DNA of 64,000 bases, from positions 11,937,797-12,001,796 of the forward strand of contig NC_063180.1 of the NCBI RefSeq assembly GCF_023159225.1, given 5' to 3'. Below the pieces are notes generated by a model, which ran no database searches, was not told the DNA's origin, and saw only the letters and a program-made list of their open reading frames with translations. Positions 13,481-24,954 of this stretch are shown piece by piece (within the stretch, counting starts at the first letter, position 1; every line of letters begins with the position of its first letter). A program made the translations under genes and the position numbers. This DNA is from Perognathus longimembris pacificus. Its lineage: Eukaryota; Chordata; Mammalia; Rodentia; Heteromyidae.

Positions 13481-14476
13481 TGCCATTTGTGCCTTGAATA
13501 CATCAGTCACAAGGCTCTCTGTCCTTCAATTGCTACCAAAACTTTCCATAGCACTACTCCTGTATCATTAAGCAAACTTAGGACATATATTGCATAATAA
13601 GGCAGCAAGAATAATTGGAGTGTGCTTATATGTCAATGATAAGACCCCTTAAGTATCTAAACATATTCTATCTATTGCACAATAATCACAGCTTAAACTT
13701 GCCTTTTGTTTGTTTTCCCTTGCTAAAATTCTCACTGGATATGGAATTGATTTATTTTCTTATCCTTTCTGCCAAGAAAAAGGGCTTAGAGCTTAACACA
13801 TACGTAATACTCTGTGTTAAAGAATGAACCCATATAGGCTACAACTCAGATATTTTCTCCAATCATGAATGCTAAGACATCACATAGATATACATTCATT
13901 CCTTATCATTGTTATGTGAAATTTCCTATTTTATGTGCTCATAGTCCACAGCTCAACACTTGCCAACCTGCTTCCGGTGCAAGTCTTGAAACTTCTATTG
14001 GGGCCTCAATGGATGTAACTGGAGAAAGTCTCCAGAGTATCTTAAGATGCCTGTTCTCAGATAGGAACTAGGAATTCAGTGGGTTTATGAAGATAGTATG
14101 GATGATAATAAAAGACATATGGATGCAGAATAACACAGATTCCATTTTGAATCCATCAAGCAACACAAACATCCTTCTTCAATTGCACATTCACTAACAT
14201 TAGCCCTCCTGTCAAAATGTTTTTCTAATCACCATTTGTAGATTGTTTCGATTTACCATTTTATTCCGAGTATAATGGAAATTATGTCACATATTAGTTA
14301 TGTTGGCCATGTCAGTCTTAACAATTAGAATACCAAATTAAGGAAGATGAGATTTTATGCATCCTCCTGAGTTCCTATTTCTAATTTTGGAAAGTAGTGG
14401 TTACTCAAAAAAAAATATTGAACTTCTTAGTGCTGAATATATCCACAGTATTGTATAGCATTTAGAATCATGAAGT
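13481..14476. other. Unassigned intergenic sequence
   Basis: No gene or repeat recognised. Confidence 0.5.
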
Positions 14477-14722
14477 TCTAAATTTTTTTTTTTGCCAGTA
14501 CTAAGGCTTGCACTCAGGGCCAATTCAATCTCCTGTAGCTTTTTCACTCGAGGCTGATGCTAAACCACTTAGTCCATCCCTCCACTCCTCCCTTTTTGCT
14601 AGTTATTTGGAGATAAAAGACTCATGGACTTTCCTGCCCAGGCTGGCTTTAAACCTTGGTGCTCAGGTCTCAGTCTCCTGAGTAGCTAGGATTAAAGACA
14701 TGAGCAAGTGGCACCCAACTAA
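14477..14722 (-). mobile_element. B1-like/ID-like composite SINE
   Basis: Minus-strand element. The T-run at about 14482-14491 is the complement of the A-rich tail, the ID-like part follows, then 'GGAGATAAAAGACTC' near 14611, and the B1-like head ends near 14720 ('CCTGAGTAGCTAGG' complement near 14678). The dimeric ID SINE inserted just beside its 5' end. Confidence 0.75.
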
Positions 14723-14737
14723 AACAAGTATATTTTG

Positions 14738-14944
14738 TTCTTTTTTTTTTTTTTTTGCCAGTCCTGGGCCTTGAACTCGGGGCCTGAGCACTGTCCCTGG
14801 CTTCTTTTTGCTCAAGGCTAGCACTCTGACACTTGAGCCACAGTGCCACTTCTGGCCATTTTCTATATATGTGGTGCTGAGGAATTGAACCTAGGGATTT
14901 TTGTATATGAAGCAATCTTGCCACTATGCCATATTCCCAGCCCC
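14738..14944 (-). mobile_element. Dimeric ID-like SINE with perfect 15-bp target duplication
   Basis: The T-run 14741-14756 is the complement of its poly(A) tail and the body runs to 'CATATTCCCAGCCCC'. The direct repeat AACAAGTATATTTTG flanks it exactly at 14723-14737 and 14945-14959. This shows insertion by L1-type target-primed reverse transcription, recent enough to keep a perfect duplication. Confidence 0.92.
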
Positions 14945-14959
14945 AACAAGTATATTTTG

Positions 14960-16479
14960 AATGGAAAAAAATTTATTATTTGACCTTCCATTACTTCCAC
15001 TGTTTGTATTTTAAATAGCAAATTGTTCTCCTCCAGGGAAATAAAAAGATTTTCTATGTTTGAGACAGATGACAGCTTAGAGAACAGACTAGTCACATAC
15101 CATCCACCTTATTACTTTATTTAACTCATTCCTGATAAAATGATAGAAAACTATTTCAAACATCTCTTCAATCTTCCTGATGTAGACCATGAGTGAAAAG
15201 GAGCACATATTATTCTCCCCAGGAGAAAATAACCCCCATGCTCATACCTGTCAAGTGGACGAGCATAATGATTCCTAAGCACTAGAAATCTCTCACCTTC
15301 AGCTTTCTTACCTACTGAAGAGCATGATGCAGTAAAAACTCTAAAGAGCTGTGTTTCAACTCCAGCTGTGGAGCCAATTTCCACTTATAAGATTTAACCT
15401 GGAAATTATCAGTGACAGCAGCAGGGAGAAAATGAACAGCTGATTTGGGAAGGATGTTGGAAAAAAAAAAACACAAAACCCAACCTGGCTCAGCCAGCAA
15501 AAAGGCAAAGACCAAGGATGCACAAAAGATATAGGGAATAAAAGGTGTCCTTGTGGAAATGAAATTTGATATACAGTAATCCCAACTGTGGAGCCATCAA
15601 GCAGCCTACTACAAATAAATGGCTTGATGTGATTATAGTTAAGACAAGTCAATTAAAACATATCACATTCAATGAAAGCATTGCAGCAGAATTGATTACA
15701 CAGAGCTTGACAGAGGTCTAAAATGAGGACAATTGAACCATGCTTTTAATGAAAAAAATTCAAGGGAAAGATGATTAACAGGAAAAAAAAAACCTCAATG
15801 CATTTAACTGGAGTGCTGGTATAAGGATTCATTAGTCTCTTTATCAAAAATACTAAAGACAAAGGGTGAGAATACAAGAATGTATAATGAAGAAAAACCA
15901 CTCAACACACATCATTAGATACCTAAATGTCAGGCCTGTGATATTTCATCAAAGAATATTAAAGATCATCTCTTCACACCAGCAAATTAACCACTATGGA
16001 AAGGAAGAGTAGCTGAAAGATACAAGCGCAAGCTTATACTGAGAGTCAGTGCTTTCTATTCACACAGAAGCTGTCCTCCCTTCATGAGCAGGAAACTCTC
16101 TTGCATATACTATCTCACCAAGTGCTCACAGAAGTCGCTCAGTTATGTGCACTGTGTCCACTATACTGGCTACATAACTGAGGCTTGTGGAGACTTAAAA
16201 AATATCCTTGAGCTAAAGACTGAAGTTGAACATTTTTTAGCCCAGTGTTTATACCACAATTCATGTCTTTTCCCTATACAAATTTATTTCTGCAGCACAA
16301 TACTTGGTAAATCTATGATGTATCCATAGCCCTCCCTTTCCTCTGCTTCAGTTCATTGAAATGACCTCATTTGGCTTTCTCAGACCCACAAGTGCTTTTC
16401 AACATTCCTTTTTTACAGGACCAGAAATTCACTTATTAGCCAGATAAATATATGTGTATACCTTTATTTTTCTTTATTT
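14960..16479. other. Intergenic sequence with a possible MIR relic
   Basis: No gene recognised. 16110-16260 resembles an antisense MIR (ending with '...ACTGAGGCTTGTGGAGACTT'), weakly. Reading frames around 15151-15652 show no recognisable domain. Confidence 0.4.
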
Positions 16480-16625
16480 CAGCTCAATCTTTTTTTATTA
16501 TCTTTAAGTAGTTGTGCAAAGGATCTGCCATTCAAATGAATAGGTTTATAAGTACAATGCATCTTAATTGGTGTCACCACTTTCATCGTTCTCCCCTTTG
16601 CCTCCCAGTCTTACCTCTCCCCTCA
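16480..16625 (-). mobile_element. Older L1 3' end, antisense
   Basis: The reverse complement ends '...TTTGCACAACTACTTAAAGA', matching the 3' terminal block of the plus-strand copy at about 43180-43455 ('TTTGTACAACTACTTAAATA'), and carries the same G-rich 3'UTR composition. The T-rich stretch at 16488-16502 is the complement of its tail. Confidence 0.55.
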
Positions 16626-17994
16626 TTTTCTTAATTTCATAGGATATTGTAACTGCTATGTTTTATTCTTTCTAAAAGTAGTACAATGTTAACATTTCTT
16701 TCTGTACTTGATAGGAAAGGCGGACAAAAAAGCAGCCAATTAAACACATGAGTAATTGGAAAGAAGAGAGACATTTGAAGTAGGGAAGAAAACCTTTTAA
16801 AAGATGAAAACAAAAACCTTCCAGTGAAGACCATCAATATCCATCCCAGGGATACGGTAAAAAGACAGTCACAGAAGATCACAGGGATGTTGCAGGTGTA
16901 TCTTCAAAACAGTCCTGGACAGACTTGGACTATCTCAAGTTCACTGTCAGCAACCATTCTAGAGGCTGCTAACAGAACTGGAGCTCTGAGGGAAATGCTC
17001 TCAGCCCAGAGCCTCCCCACAACGCTAGGAGGCAGCAAAGTACCTGGGAAAGGCACTAGCTTCAATTAACATTAGCTCAGCAAGCATTTACTATCTGGTG
17101 AGCCTGTGTTATTCTACAGGAGTTGTATAGTAAAGGATAGCAAGTCTCAGCCTCCATCATTTAAGAGCATATAGGCACACTGATGATTATCATGAATAAA
17201 TCTAGTCAAACTTTTGAGAAGTGAGAAAGTATGTGCTAGAAACTTTGAAACATGATGATGATACTGGTTTAGGAAGTGAATAGGGAGGAACCAAAATAAA
17301 GTGCCTGGTTAAAGGACATTTTGCTGAACAGATGAATCTGGGGACAATGTTTGTAACTGAGATAGAGAAAGGATACTATCATTGCCTGTAGGAAGCAAAG
17401 TCCAGTTGGTAAAATAAGCCTAGTATTGAAGGGGGTATGAGTTAAAGGCTATACTGCAGGGATACCAGATTGATTCATGGGAGCATATTTCATAATGCAT
17501 CTGTTTTGTGCCAGCCCAGGCATTTGGGTTTACACTCATTATTGATCTGTCACTCATAATAGCTATGTTCAAGGCAAAGCTGTGTTTACCTCTGTCACAA
17601 AAAAAGAGAGTCTCAGAGATAAGTAATTTGTTTAATCAGTAAGAATCAGAGTGAGTAATTGAAAGATCTTGTGCACAGTTCTTTATTACGTGTCTACGCA
17701 GGTCAGATCCAAGTGAGACAACAGTTGATATGTCACTGGTTGTGGATTGCACACAGCTTGTCTCTCAGAGACAGAAACAAATTAGTCAGGGATTTCAATC
17801 TAGCATACTGTGTCACAGCTCTCCAGTCCTGCAGTGTCTCAGTTTTAGGAAACCCTTTGAGGTTCTTGAGATAAGAATGAAAATGTTAGCACCATGATTA
17901 AGACAAAGAAAGAATCAAAGGTTGGCTCTGGTGAAGAAAAAACCTGTGGACATACCCAGAGATTAGTAAGCATGTGGCTCCTTCAGCAATTCTA
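16626..17994. other. Intergenic sequence with a possible MIR relic
   Basis: No gene recognised. 17500-17660 has the layout of an antisense MIR ('CTCAGAGATAAGTAATTTGT' near 17613) but is diverged. The reading frame at 16824-17069 lacks recognisable motifs. Confidence 0.4.
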
Positions 17995-18170
17995 CAGCAG
18001 TAGCAGGTGTTAAAGAACATGATTGTAAGCTAGGAGTGATGCCTGCTAGGCTGTGTGATTTTGGAATAAGCCCCCTCTGTGTCTCCATTGTCTCATCTGT
18101 GAAATGGAAACAATAATAGCACATATATATTGAGGGTAGCTTGATGATGAAAAAAAACATTTATAAAGAC
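17995..18170 (+). mobile_element. MIR SINE relic
   Basis: The MIR core order is visible: 'CTGTGTGATTTTGGAATAAG', then 'CTCATCTGTGAAATGGAAAC' near 18093, then 'ATAATAGCACATATATATTG'. MIRs are ancient mammalian tRNA-derived SINEs, and the divergence fits. Confidence 0.65.
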
Positions 18171-18974
18171 ATCCAGGAAAATGGTACTAATGCAATACAT
18201 TGGGAGTCTCTAAAGCAAGTCCCAGGATAAGAGAACCCTTTGAACAATGCAATACAACTTGAGAATTTTCCTTGAAAATAATGTGAGAAGATGGAAGGAA
18301 TTTCATTAAAACAGTGAAACATCTGGACTTGTATTTTTCAAAGACTAGAGTAGAATTTTAAAATCATTTCTGTGAAAAACATGGAGAAATACAGAACATC
18401 CATGAATGGTAGTGGCAGTCAAAAGAGAAAGAGAGTATTCAGAAAATATTGAGCATAGATACATGTCATGTTTTACTTGTTTTCTCTCAAAGTTTTGGGA
18501 GAGAGGCACATCCCAACTACCCAGGGGGGGAAAAATACGGTTCTCAGGAATCTTGTTTGCCTGTTTTTACATATTCTTTAAAATATCTTTATTATACAAC
18601 AAACCAGTGCTCGGAAGTTGATGGTTTTCTGAGTTCTACCTATTCTAGCTATATTTTGGACTCAAGGTTATAGTGGTGGTTTATAGCCAGTTGGTCAGGA
18701 ATTTGGGAGGCTCAGAATTGTTATTGGCATCTGAAATGAGGACAGTTTTGTGACTGGATCATAGGCAGCCTCACAGGTCTTGGAAGGCACTGCCATTCTC
18801 TTGTCAGTGTGATGAGGTTTACAGAATGGTTTTATAGGCAGTGATGTGATCAGATTGTGTTATAAAAGGCTACACTAACTGTGGAGAGAATAGATTGTAT
18901 GAACAAGAGGGTAAGCAGAAATAAAAGGCCATATCTTGGTTATAAAAGCACAATGAATATAAGGCTAAAACTCA

Positions 18975-18975
<1 letters not shown>
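18171..18975. other. Unassigned intergenic sequence
   Basis: No gene or recognised repeat. Confidence 0.5.
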
Positions 18976-19007
<32 letters not shown>

Positions 19008-19010
19008 TCT
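18976..19010 (+). repeat. (CT)n microsatellite
   Basis: A short CT array with one TTT interruption at about 18993. Confidence 0.9.
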
Positions 19011-19317
19011 CAAGCGTGTGAAAGGAGAACAATATGAGACAATGACCAATTTTCTGATACCACCTGGGTACCCTAAAATTCAATTCAGTTCTGCTACTAT
19101 TTCCATGGATTAACGTGAAATCCCACCCAAATTAAAGGCCCAGACCCAAAGACAGCCCTCATATCAGAGGCCAGCTACAAGTCTAGACCTCTTTTATTTT
19201 TGAACAAATGGATATAAATCATGGATTCTCATAGCCCCTGGAGTTCAATAATTTTCTAGAACACACAGAGCTTGGTTACAGCCTCCCTCATTTACATGTT
19301 ATATAGTAAAAGATAAA

Positions 19318-19515
19318 GGTGAGTGCCAGTGGATCATGTCTATAAGACCAGCTACTTAGGATGCTGAGCCTGGGGAAGGAAGGTGCATGAGAATCTTATC
19401 TCTAATAAAACACCAAATTATCTGTAGTTCAAAATTAAGTGGCAGCTTTGAGCAAAAGAAACTCAGAAACTCAGGGTAGTACCAAGCACTGAGTGCATGA
19501 TCCAGGACGAGCATG
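19318..19515 (+). mobile_element. B1-like/ID-like composite SINE, diverged
   Basis: A head block 'CAGCTACTTAGGATGCTGAG' near 19350 and the 'CTTATCTCTAATAAAACACC' landmark near 19396 are followed by an ID-like tail ('GAGCAAAAGAAACTCAG' near 19450). The A/G-rich tail becomes the GGAA array. Confidence 0.6.
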
Positions 19516-19519
19516 AAAG

Positions 19520-19617
19520 AAGAAAGGAAAGGAAGGAAGGAAGGAAGGAAAGAAGGAAGGAAGGAAGGAAGGAAGGAAGGAAGGAAGGAAGGAAGGAAGG
19601 AAGGAAGGAAGGAAGGG
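19520..19617 (+). repeat. (GGAA)n tetranucleotide array
   Basis: About 24 GGAA/GGAAA units, nearly uninterrupted, follow a SINE tail. Reading frames on both strands translate as Arg-Lys-Glu-Gly or Pro-Ser-Phe-Leu repeats and are artefacts. GGAA is the core site of ETS transcription factors, so clusters like this can act as binding arrays; activity here is not shown. Confidence 0.95.
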
Positions 19618-20827
19618 TGAAAGAAAAAAGAAAAAGGATAAAGATGGCAGATAAATATTTCACAAAGCATGAATTCTGGGTGTAAGATTCTGTCCTTCTG
19701 GATCTCTGATGTACACAGTCCAAAGCCTTGTATGTGTTTACCAACACAGAAAATAGATTTCAACCTGACAGCTTCTTCCAGGATTCTTCAAACGATGTCG
19801 CTCAAGTCTTAGAGAGCTTATTTTTGTAAGTAAGGTTTATTTGAACCACACATTGCTGTTTAATATCTGTCAAAGTTGGCTTTGGACACATGGCAGAGTT
19901 GAATAATTGCCACTAATATAATGTGGCTCAAAAAGTCTAAACTATTTCTGTCTGGCCTTTTACATGGGTAGTTTGCTGTACCTGGAATACTGGTTCTCTT
20001 GTCCTCTGTCTTTTAACTTTAATTATCTTCTCTCCTGAACTAAAAACTCATCATTATCCTTGTGTTTGGAATCCAGCTTTCACCATGTTCTCCGCCTGGA
20101 TCATTTCCCAGATTATTGCATTATCAGTTCCTTTTTAATGATCATCTCTCAGCAGTCATCTTCAGTCATCTCCCTAGACTCTCCTGTTTGAAGTGGCTTT
20201 TTCCCTGCACATCTGGTTATACTATCTCCATTCATCAGGTAGGTTATTGTTCCTGCTGCTGTTGGTTTTTCATAGTATCTATTGCTGTATGAATTTACCT
20301 CATTTATGTTGAAACATTCATTCTTCATTTTCTCTAATAGGCTGTGCAATCCCCAAATGAAGGGCCATCCTTATTACTTTCCCAGATAATCACCAGAGCC
20401 TAGAACTGTGTAGCACAGAGTGACCACTCAAAACAGACAATGAAGTAAATCTATCTAGAAGCTGGTTTTGACATATGGCCTTCAGGGAAGAATCCATTGG
20501 ACTCAAGCACATCAGAGACCATTGTACCTTTACATGACCTTCTCATATTATGGACCAAAAAATGACAACTCAAAGGAAATGCGTGGGCTAAATTTTTTGA
20601 AATTTAGTTCGGGTTCAGATACCTGAGCACCCAGCCTGTCATTGTCATTGGTATTTTCATAGAACCTAATTTAAACAAGCTTTTCCCACAATCCCATTGT
20701 TTTGAAATCTCAGATGTTTAGAAAAATCACAAAATGAAGTAAAATAATTTGTTAACATTTTCTCAGATTTTTGAATAGACTATTTTTTGCAAATACTCTT
20801 TCAAAAAATATTTCATACAAACCATGT
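19618..20827. other. Intergenic sequence with possible L2 relics
   Basis: No gene recognised. 20040-20440 has a layout reminiscent of L2 ('CACCAGAGCCTAGAACTGTG' near 20391 resembles the L2 end), low confidence. Confidence 0.4.
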
Positions 20828-20830
20828 TGT

Positions 20831-21033
20831 GGGCTGGGAATGTGGCTTAGTGGTAGAGTGCTTGCCTAGTATGGATGAAGCCTTGGGTTCCATTCCTCAG
20901 CACCGCATAAACAGAAAAAGCCGGAAGTGGTGCTGTGGCTCAAGGGGTAGAGTGCTAGTCTTGAGCAAAAAGAAGCCAGGGACAGTGCTCAGGCCCTGAA
21001 TTCAATCCCCAGCACTGGAAAAAAAAAAAAAAC
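20831..21033 (+). mobile_element. Dimeric ID-like SINE, sense copy with visible Pol III boxes
   Basis: The best sense-strand view of the family in this window. The left unit starts GGGCTGGGAATGTGGC with an A-box-like TGGCTTAGTGG at 20843-20853 and a B-box-like GGTTCCATTCC at 20886-20896. The right unit begins near 20918 ('AAGCCGGAAGTGGTGCTGTG') and ends '...CAATCCCCAGCACTGG' before an A-run at 21020-21033. Both units are ID-like, so the element is a dimer. No clear target duplication was found. Confidence 0.9.
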
Positions 21034-21184
21034 TAGCTAAAAAAACTGTATTCCCTCCCCCCATGAAGTTCTTATTATTTTGTATACTTAGTCAATATAA
21101 ATCCTATCTAGCAAATGCTGGAAAAGAGAAATGACCAAAGCATTGCCATCCCCAAACCATTTCATTCTCTTATGGTGTCTTTGT

Positions 21185-21300
21185 GACACCCTTGAAATCT
21201 TGTAGCATCCTTATTCTTGCTTTATCACAGTCCTATTTTTGGCCTGCTTTTCTAAATTGGACTATAAATTCCTTGAAGTCAAGAACTTGATGCCAAAGAT
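21185..21300 (+). mobile_element. LINE-2 3' relic
   Basis: 'GGACTATAAATTCCTTGAAG' followed by 'TCAAGAACTTG' is the characteristic L2 3' motif block. Diverged, no coding capacity. Confidence 0.5.
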
Positions 21301-22719
21301 GATGAAAAATGTTTTGTAAGGATGTCTTGAATTTCTCCCCTCACAGACTTCTTCTAGGGGTTTTATGGCTCCCTCCTTTACTTCCTCCAAGTCTACACTC
21401 ATATGTCATTTCTAATTCAAACCTGTCCTCACTAGTTTTATTTAAATTCCAAAGCTTCTTGGTTGAGTTTTATGATCTTCCTTATCATAAATCAAAGCAT
21501 TCATAATTTTCAAGTATACTATAATAAAATTATAATAACTCATTTCAATAGTACATTCTAATGTACTCTAATATGCTACATAAAACAATTATACACCATG
21601 TTTACACTTTATGCCTAACCCAATTCAGCAGGAAGTTGAGGAAAACAAGAATTTATTTTTTAGCTGTCACACTAACTAATGAATACCCCTCCTTATATCT
21701 AGAAAGTTGAATACTAAGATACAATATTAATGTGTTGCTTTAGGTCAATGAAAGTATAGATATACATGTGAATTAATGAGGCCAAAAGGACCAAGCTACA
21801 TCCCAAGACTCATCTGAGATAAACCAGCAGAGTAGCAGACCCTGCTGTTATCCCAACAGATGCTGAGCACGCTCTTCTCCATTCAGGGGAAAAACATAGA
21901 TTTCTGGCCAGCTATGTTTAAGAGTAGTGCCGAACAAATAAAAGTTAACAGCCCATGTGGGAGAGGAGTTTGCCTTGCTTAATGACTTGGCAGCAGAGCA
22001 AGTGTGAGGACTGTTTGAAGAAATCTAAGACCTTATCTCTTTTCAATTCCCTGTTCCCACAGCCCATAGGAGCCATGAAAGCTATTTCCAAAGAATAGCC
22101 AAAAATCTATTCTTCCTCAGATCCCAGGAGAGAGAGCTCAAAACATTATTAATATGAAGGCTGAAAGCTAGAGTTAGACTACTCAAATTTCCATAATGGA
22201 ATCAAATATATCTAGAAATAAATAAAGGAATTAGCTAATACTTTTGCATGTCTTTTACCTTTTGTTTAAACATGGCTAAGGATCTGGGAGAAAATTAGGT
22301 GTGGTCTTCGTGAGGATGGACTGGGATGAGGAATAATAGACATTAGCCACATTAGGCAAAAGTTTCATGTGTGAGCTTTGGTATATACTGAGCTACGTAC
22401 TAAAATCAACATATGTACAGTGTTCAGAAATGACAGAAAAACAAATAGGCTCAATAATGCATGAGAGAGAGGCAGGGTATAACAGTAACGTAATGAAAAT
22501 TTTATAATCTTGTGAATTTTAACTAGTACTATTATTAATGTGCCATGATCTTCTCATATTAGAAATATGCAACATTTTCCACAGAACAAACTAGACTTTA
22601 TGGAAAAAACTCAAGTGTAAGTATCCTAACATTGACAAGAAAACCCACTGTTGAGCAAAACTATAGCTTACTTAAATAAACCCAAGGCTTTAAATAAAAC
22701 CAAGTTTTATTTGCTCAGG
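21301..22719. other. Unassigned intergenic sequence
   Basis: About 1.4 kb of AT-rich sequence with no gene or repeat family recognised. Confidence 0.5.
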
Positions 22720-22905
22720 TGAACCAATGCAACAGCAGTACTTACAAGACAATATGATGTAAACAAACTGTACAATTGGGGAGGAGGAAGGTGGGAGAAA
22801 AATGAGGGAGGAGGTAACAGGTTTGAAGAGAAATGTATTCATTGCCTATGTATAAAACTGTAAACCCTCTGTACGCCACTTTAACAATAAATAAATAAAA
22901 AGAAC
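22720..22905 (+). mobile_element. L1 3'UTR fragment
   Basis: It begins 'GTGAACCAATGCAACAGCAG' and carries the G-rich block 'GGGGAGGAGGAAGGTGGGAG' near 22779 and '...CTGTAAACCCTCTGTACG', ending in ATAAATAAATAAAAA. This matches the 3'UTR of the L1 at 56140-56340 in order. It is 5'-truncated to the 3'UTR only. Confidence 0.85.
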
Positions 22906-23082
22906 TATAAGAAAGAACAAATAAGTTCAAAATTATTTCTAAGATAGAACCTATCCTAAGAAATTTAAGGCAGCCCCACACTATAAACATTTAATTTGGA
23001 AGCACAGTTCCAGTGAAGAGATACAAATTAATTGTCTACACTTCAAAACCTGTGCTAAAAGATATCCTCATTTCTGAACATC

Positions 23083-23284
23083 AAAATGGTGAGAGAAAGG
23101 ATAAAAGGAGAACCAATGCAACAGCAATACTTACAAAACAATATGTTTGAAATTCACTTTACAACTGTGGTGGGGAGTGACTGGGGAGGAGGGAAGACGG
23201 AAGAAAAATGAGAAAAGGTAACAAGTTTGACAAGAAAAGTACTCATTACCTTGTGTATGTAACTGTACAGAGTGATGGGAAGCA
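23083..23284 (+). mobile_element. Second L1 3'UTR fragment
   Basis: 'CATCAAAATGGTGAGAGAAAGG', then 'AACCAATGCAACAGCAATAC', then the G-rich block near 23170 and 'CTCATTACCTTGTGTATG'. It has the same orientation as the fragment 180 bp upstream. It lacks a clean A-tail because an ID-like sequence joins its end. Confidence 0.8.
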
Positions 23285-23445
23285 GAGTTACTTTAAGGCT
23301 CAAAGTGGCAGAGTGCTAGCCTTGAGCTGGAGAGCTACGAGACAGCATTCGGACCCTGAGTTCAAGTCCAGTGACCAACCAAGGGAAAAGAAAAAGGTGC
23401 GTTTATCGCAGAAGGAAAAAAAATCACTCCTGGGACAAAAGTGAT
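23285..23445 (+). mobile_element. ID-like SINE tail fragment
   Basis: 'AGTGGCAGAGTGCTAGCC' near 23304 and 'GGACCCTGAGTTCAAGTCCA' near 23351 are the ID-like right-unit landmarks. The rest of the element is missing, with an A-rich end near 23418. Confidence 0.6.
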
Positions 23446-24199
23446 GGAGCATCCAGAGGCAGTAAGACACTGTTTGGATGTCAGAGATGGTGTCAGATCC
23501 TGGAATCATTTGAGCTTGGCCCTCCAAAGTTAATCAGAGCCAGGAGGTAATAGAATAGTTTGTAAGCATACCTTTCTGATGTCTATGTCTGTCCACTAAG
23601 TAACTGGGCAGGAAGTAGCCAGTCACTTGTGATAGTGGGTAGTCAAAAGCTAAGTTTGTCTAATGAAAGGATAGTTTAAAATCCCAACCCCCTGCATTTG
23701 CTCAAAGCCCCAACTGGCAGCAAATTTTGAGCTGGCAAATCTGTTCAGGAAAGAAAGTTTGTGGACCTGAGATCATGTCCCTGTTGAGATTTATCTAAAG
23801 GCTTACACAGGTAACTTAGGGTCACAAGAGATCAGTTTCCTGAAGTACTGAGGAAAATGCTTTTGTAGACTAGAGTGCTAAAAAGGCTACAGTATTATAG
23901 CCCAAGAAAAAGTCTGTGCAGTTGCTAAATTTAGATGTTGTATGTGATTTCCAGTTTGGAGTAAAACTAGTAACATCTAATCCTGGCAGCCCCTTGGTAA
24001 AATAGGCTAAGATAGGTTCCTGGCTAGGTAGGGTCAGTGCCCCTGACTCAACCTGAAGAAGTTACAGACGATAGATGATCTTTGCCCATCAACTCCCCCT
24101 TTAAGATCAAGGGAATAGAATAATGTTTTTGAGAAATGAGGCAGAATAGAGTAAGGAAAGAGGCATAGCAACTAATGGGAAGAAGTGTACAAATGTGGA
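23446..24199. other. Unassigned, possibly 5' part of an ERV fossil
   Basis: No reading frame or family recognised. It leads without a visible boundary into sequence shared with 33025-33085 (the 'TGCACTTGTAAGTGATGG' region near 24204), so it may belong to the same fossil retroviral element. Confidence 0.35.
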
Positions 24200-24280
24200 A
24201 ACTGCACTTGTAAGTGATGGCTATAGGCCTGAGCCTTCTATGTCTGCCTAGAAAATCCTAGCCTTATTTTAAAATATCTG

Positions 24281-24954
24281 TGAAGGGGCCAGTTTAAAAG
24301 GCCAAGTGACTCCATTTTGACCCCAACTCAGAACGAACTCGGAGTGACCCTGGCTGATGTAGCTTTCCAGGAATTTAGCACAGAAACCAGAGAACCAAGG
24401 AGTGACAATCATTTCCCAACACGAGGGCTGGCTCCTGGCATCAGACTCACAATAGGTGATTTTAAAAATAATTAACCATCAGCCTGCAAATATGGCCTAG
24501 TGGCAAAAGGGCTTCCCTCGTATACATGAAGACCTGGGTTCAATTCCTCAGCACCACATATATACAAAAGGCCAGAAGTGGCACTGTGGCTCAAGAGGCA
24601 GAGTGCTAGCCTTGAGCAAAAAGAAGCCAGGCACAGAGCTCATGTCCTGAGTCCAAGCCCCAGGACTGGCCAAAAAAAAAAAAAAAAAAAAAAAAAAAAT
24701 TAACAATCAACTAAGTAACAGCAACAGAGCCATGGTGAAATTCCCCTAGTATGAGCCGATTGTGAACAAAGGTCAAGCATGCCCTGTGGTTTGTGGTTTG
24801 TCCCTATAAAATCAGCCTGTAAGATCGATTCAGGGCATCCCTGTTCAGGGGTAGCCCTGGCCAGTCAGTTCTATACTGATTCTTGGCGCAGAATAAAGCT
24901 CTGCTTAACTTTTGCACTTTATCAGACTGGTTCCTTTGTTCATGGACTTAGTAA
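24281..24954 (+). mobile_element. LTR-like element, probably solo, interrupted by a SINE
   Basis: It starts TGAAGGGGCC and contains a TATA-type 'CCCTATAAAATCAGCC' near 24801 and an AATAAA polyadenylation signal at 24892-24897, in the spacing of a retroviral LTR. TCTG precedes it (24277-24280) and follows it (24955-24958), a candidate 4-bp target duplication. The 3' terminus would then be AA instead of the usual CA, so the end is uncertain. A dimeric ID SINE is inserted at 24481. Without the SINE the LTR would be roughly 450 bp. Confidence 0.6.
24481..24697 (+). mobile_element. Dimeric ID-like SINE inserted in the LTR
   Basis: Sense copy starting 'AGCCTGCAAATATGGCC' and ending '...CCCCAGGACTGGCC' with an A-run of about 28 from 24672. 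The flanking repeat AATTAACCATC (24470-24480) and AATTAACAATC (24698-24708) differs by one base, a typical SINE target duplication. It proves the SINE is younger than the LTR. Confidence 0.9.

Noticed and set aside
19356..19763. 135-codon minus-strand frame with Pro-Ser-Phe-Leu repeats
   Set aside because: It is the translation of the GGAA tetranucleotide array and the adjoining SINE.
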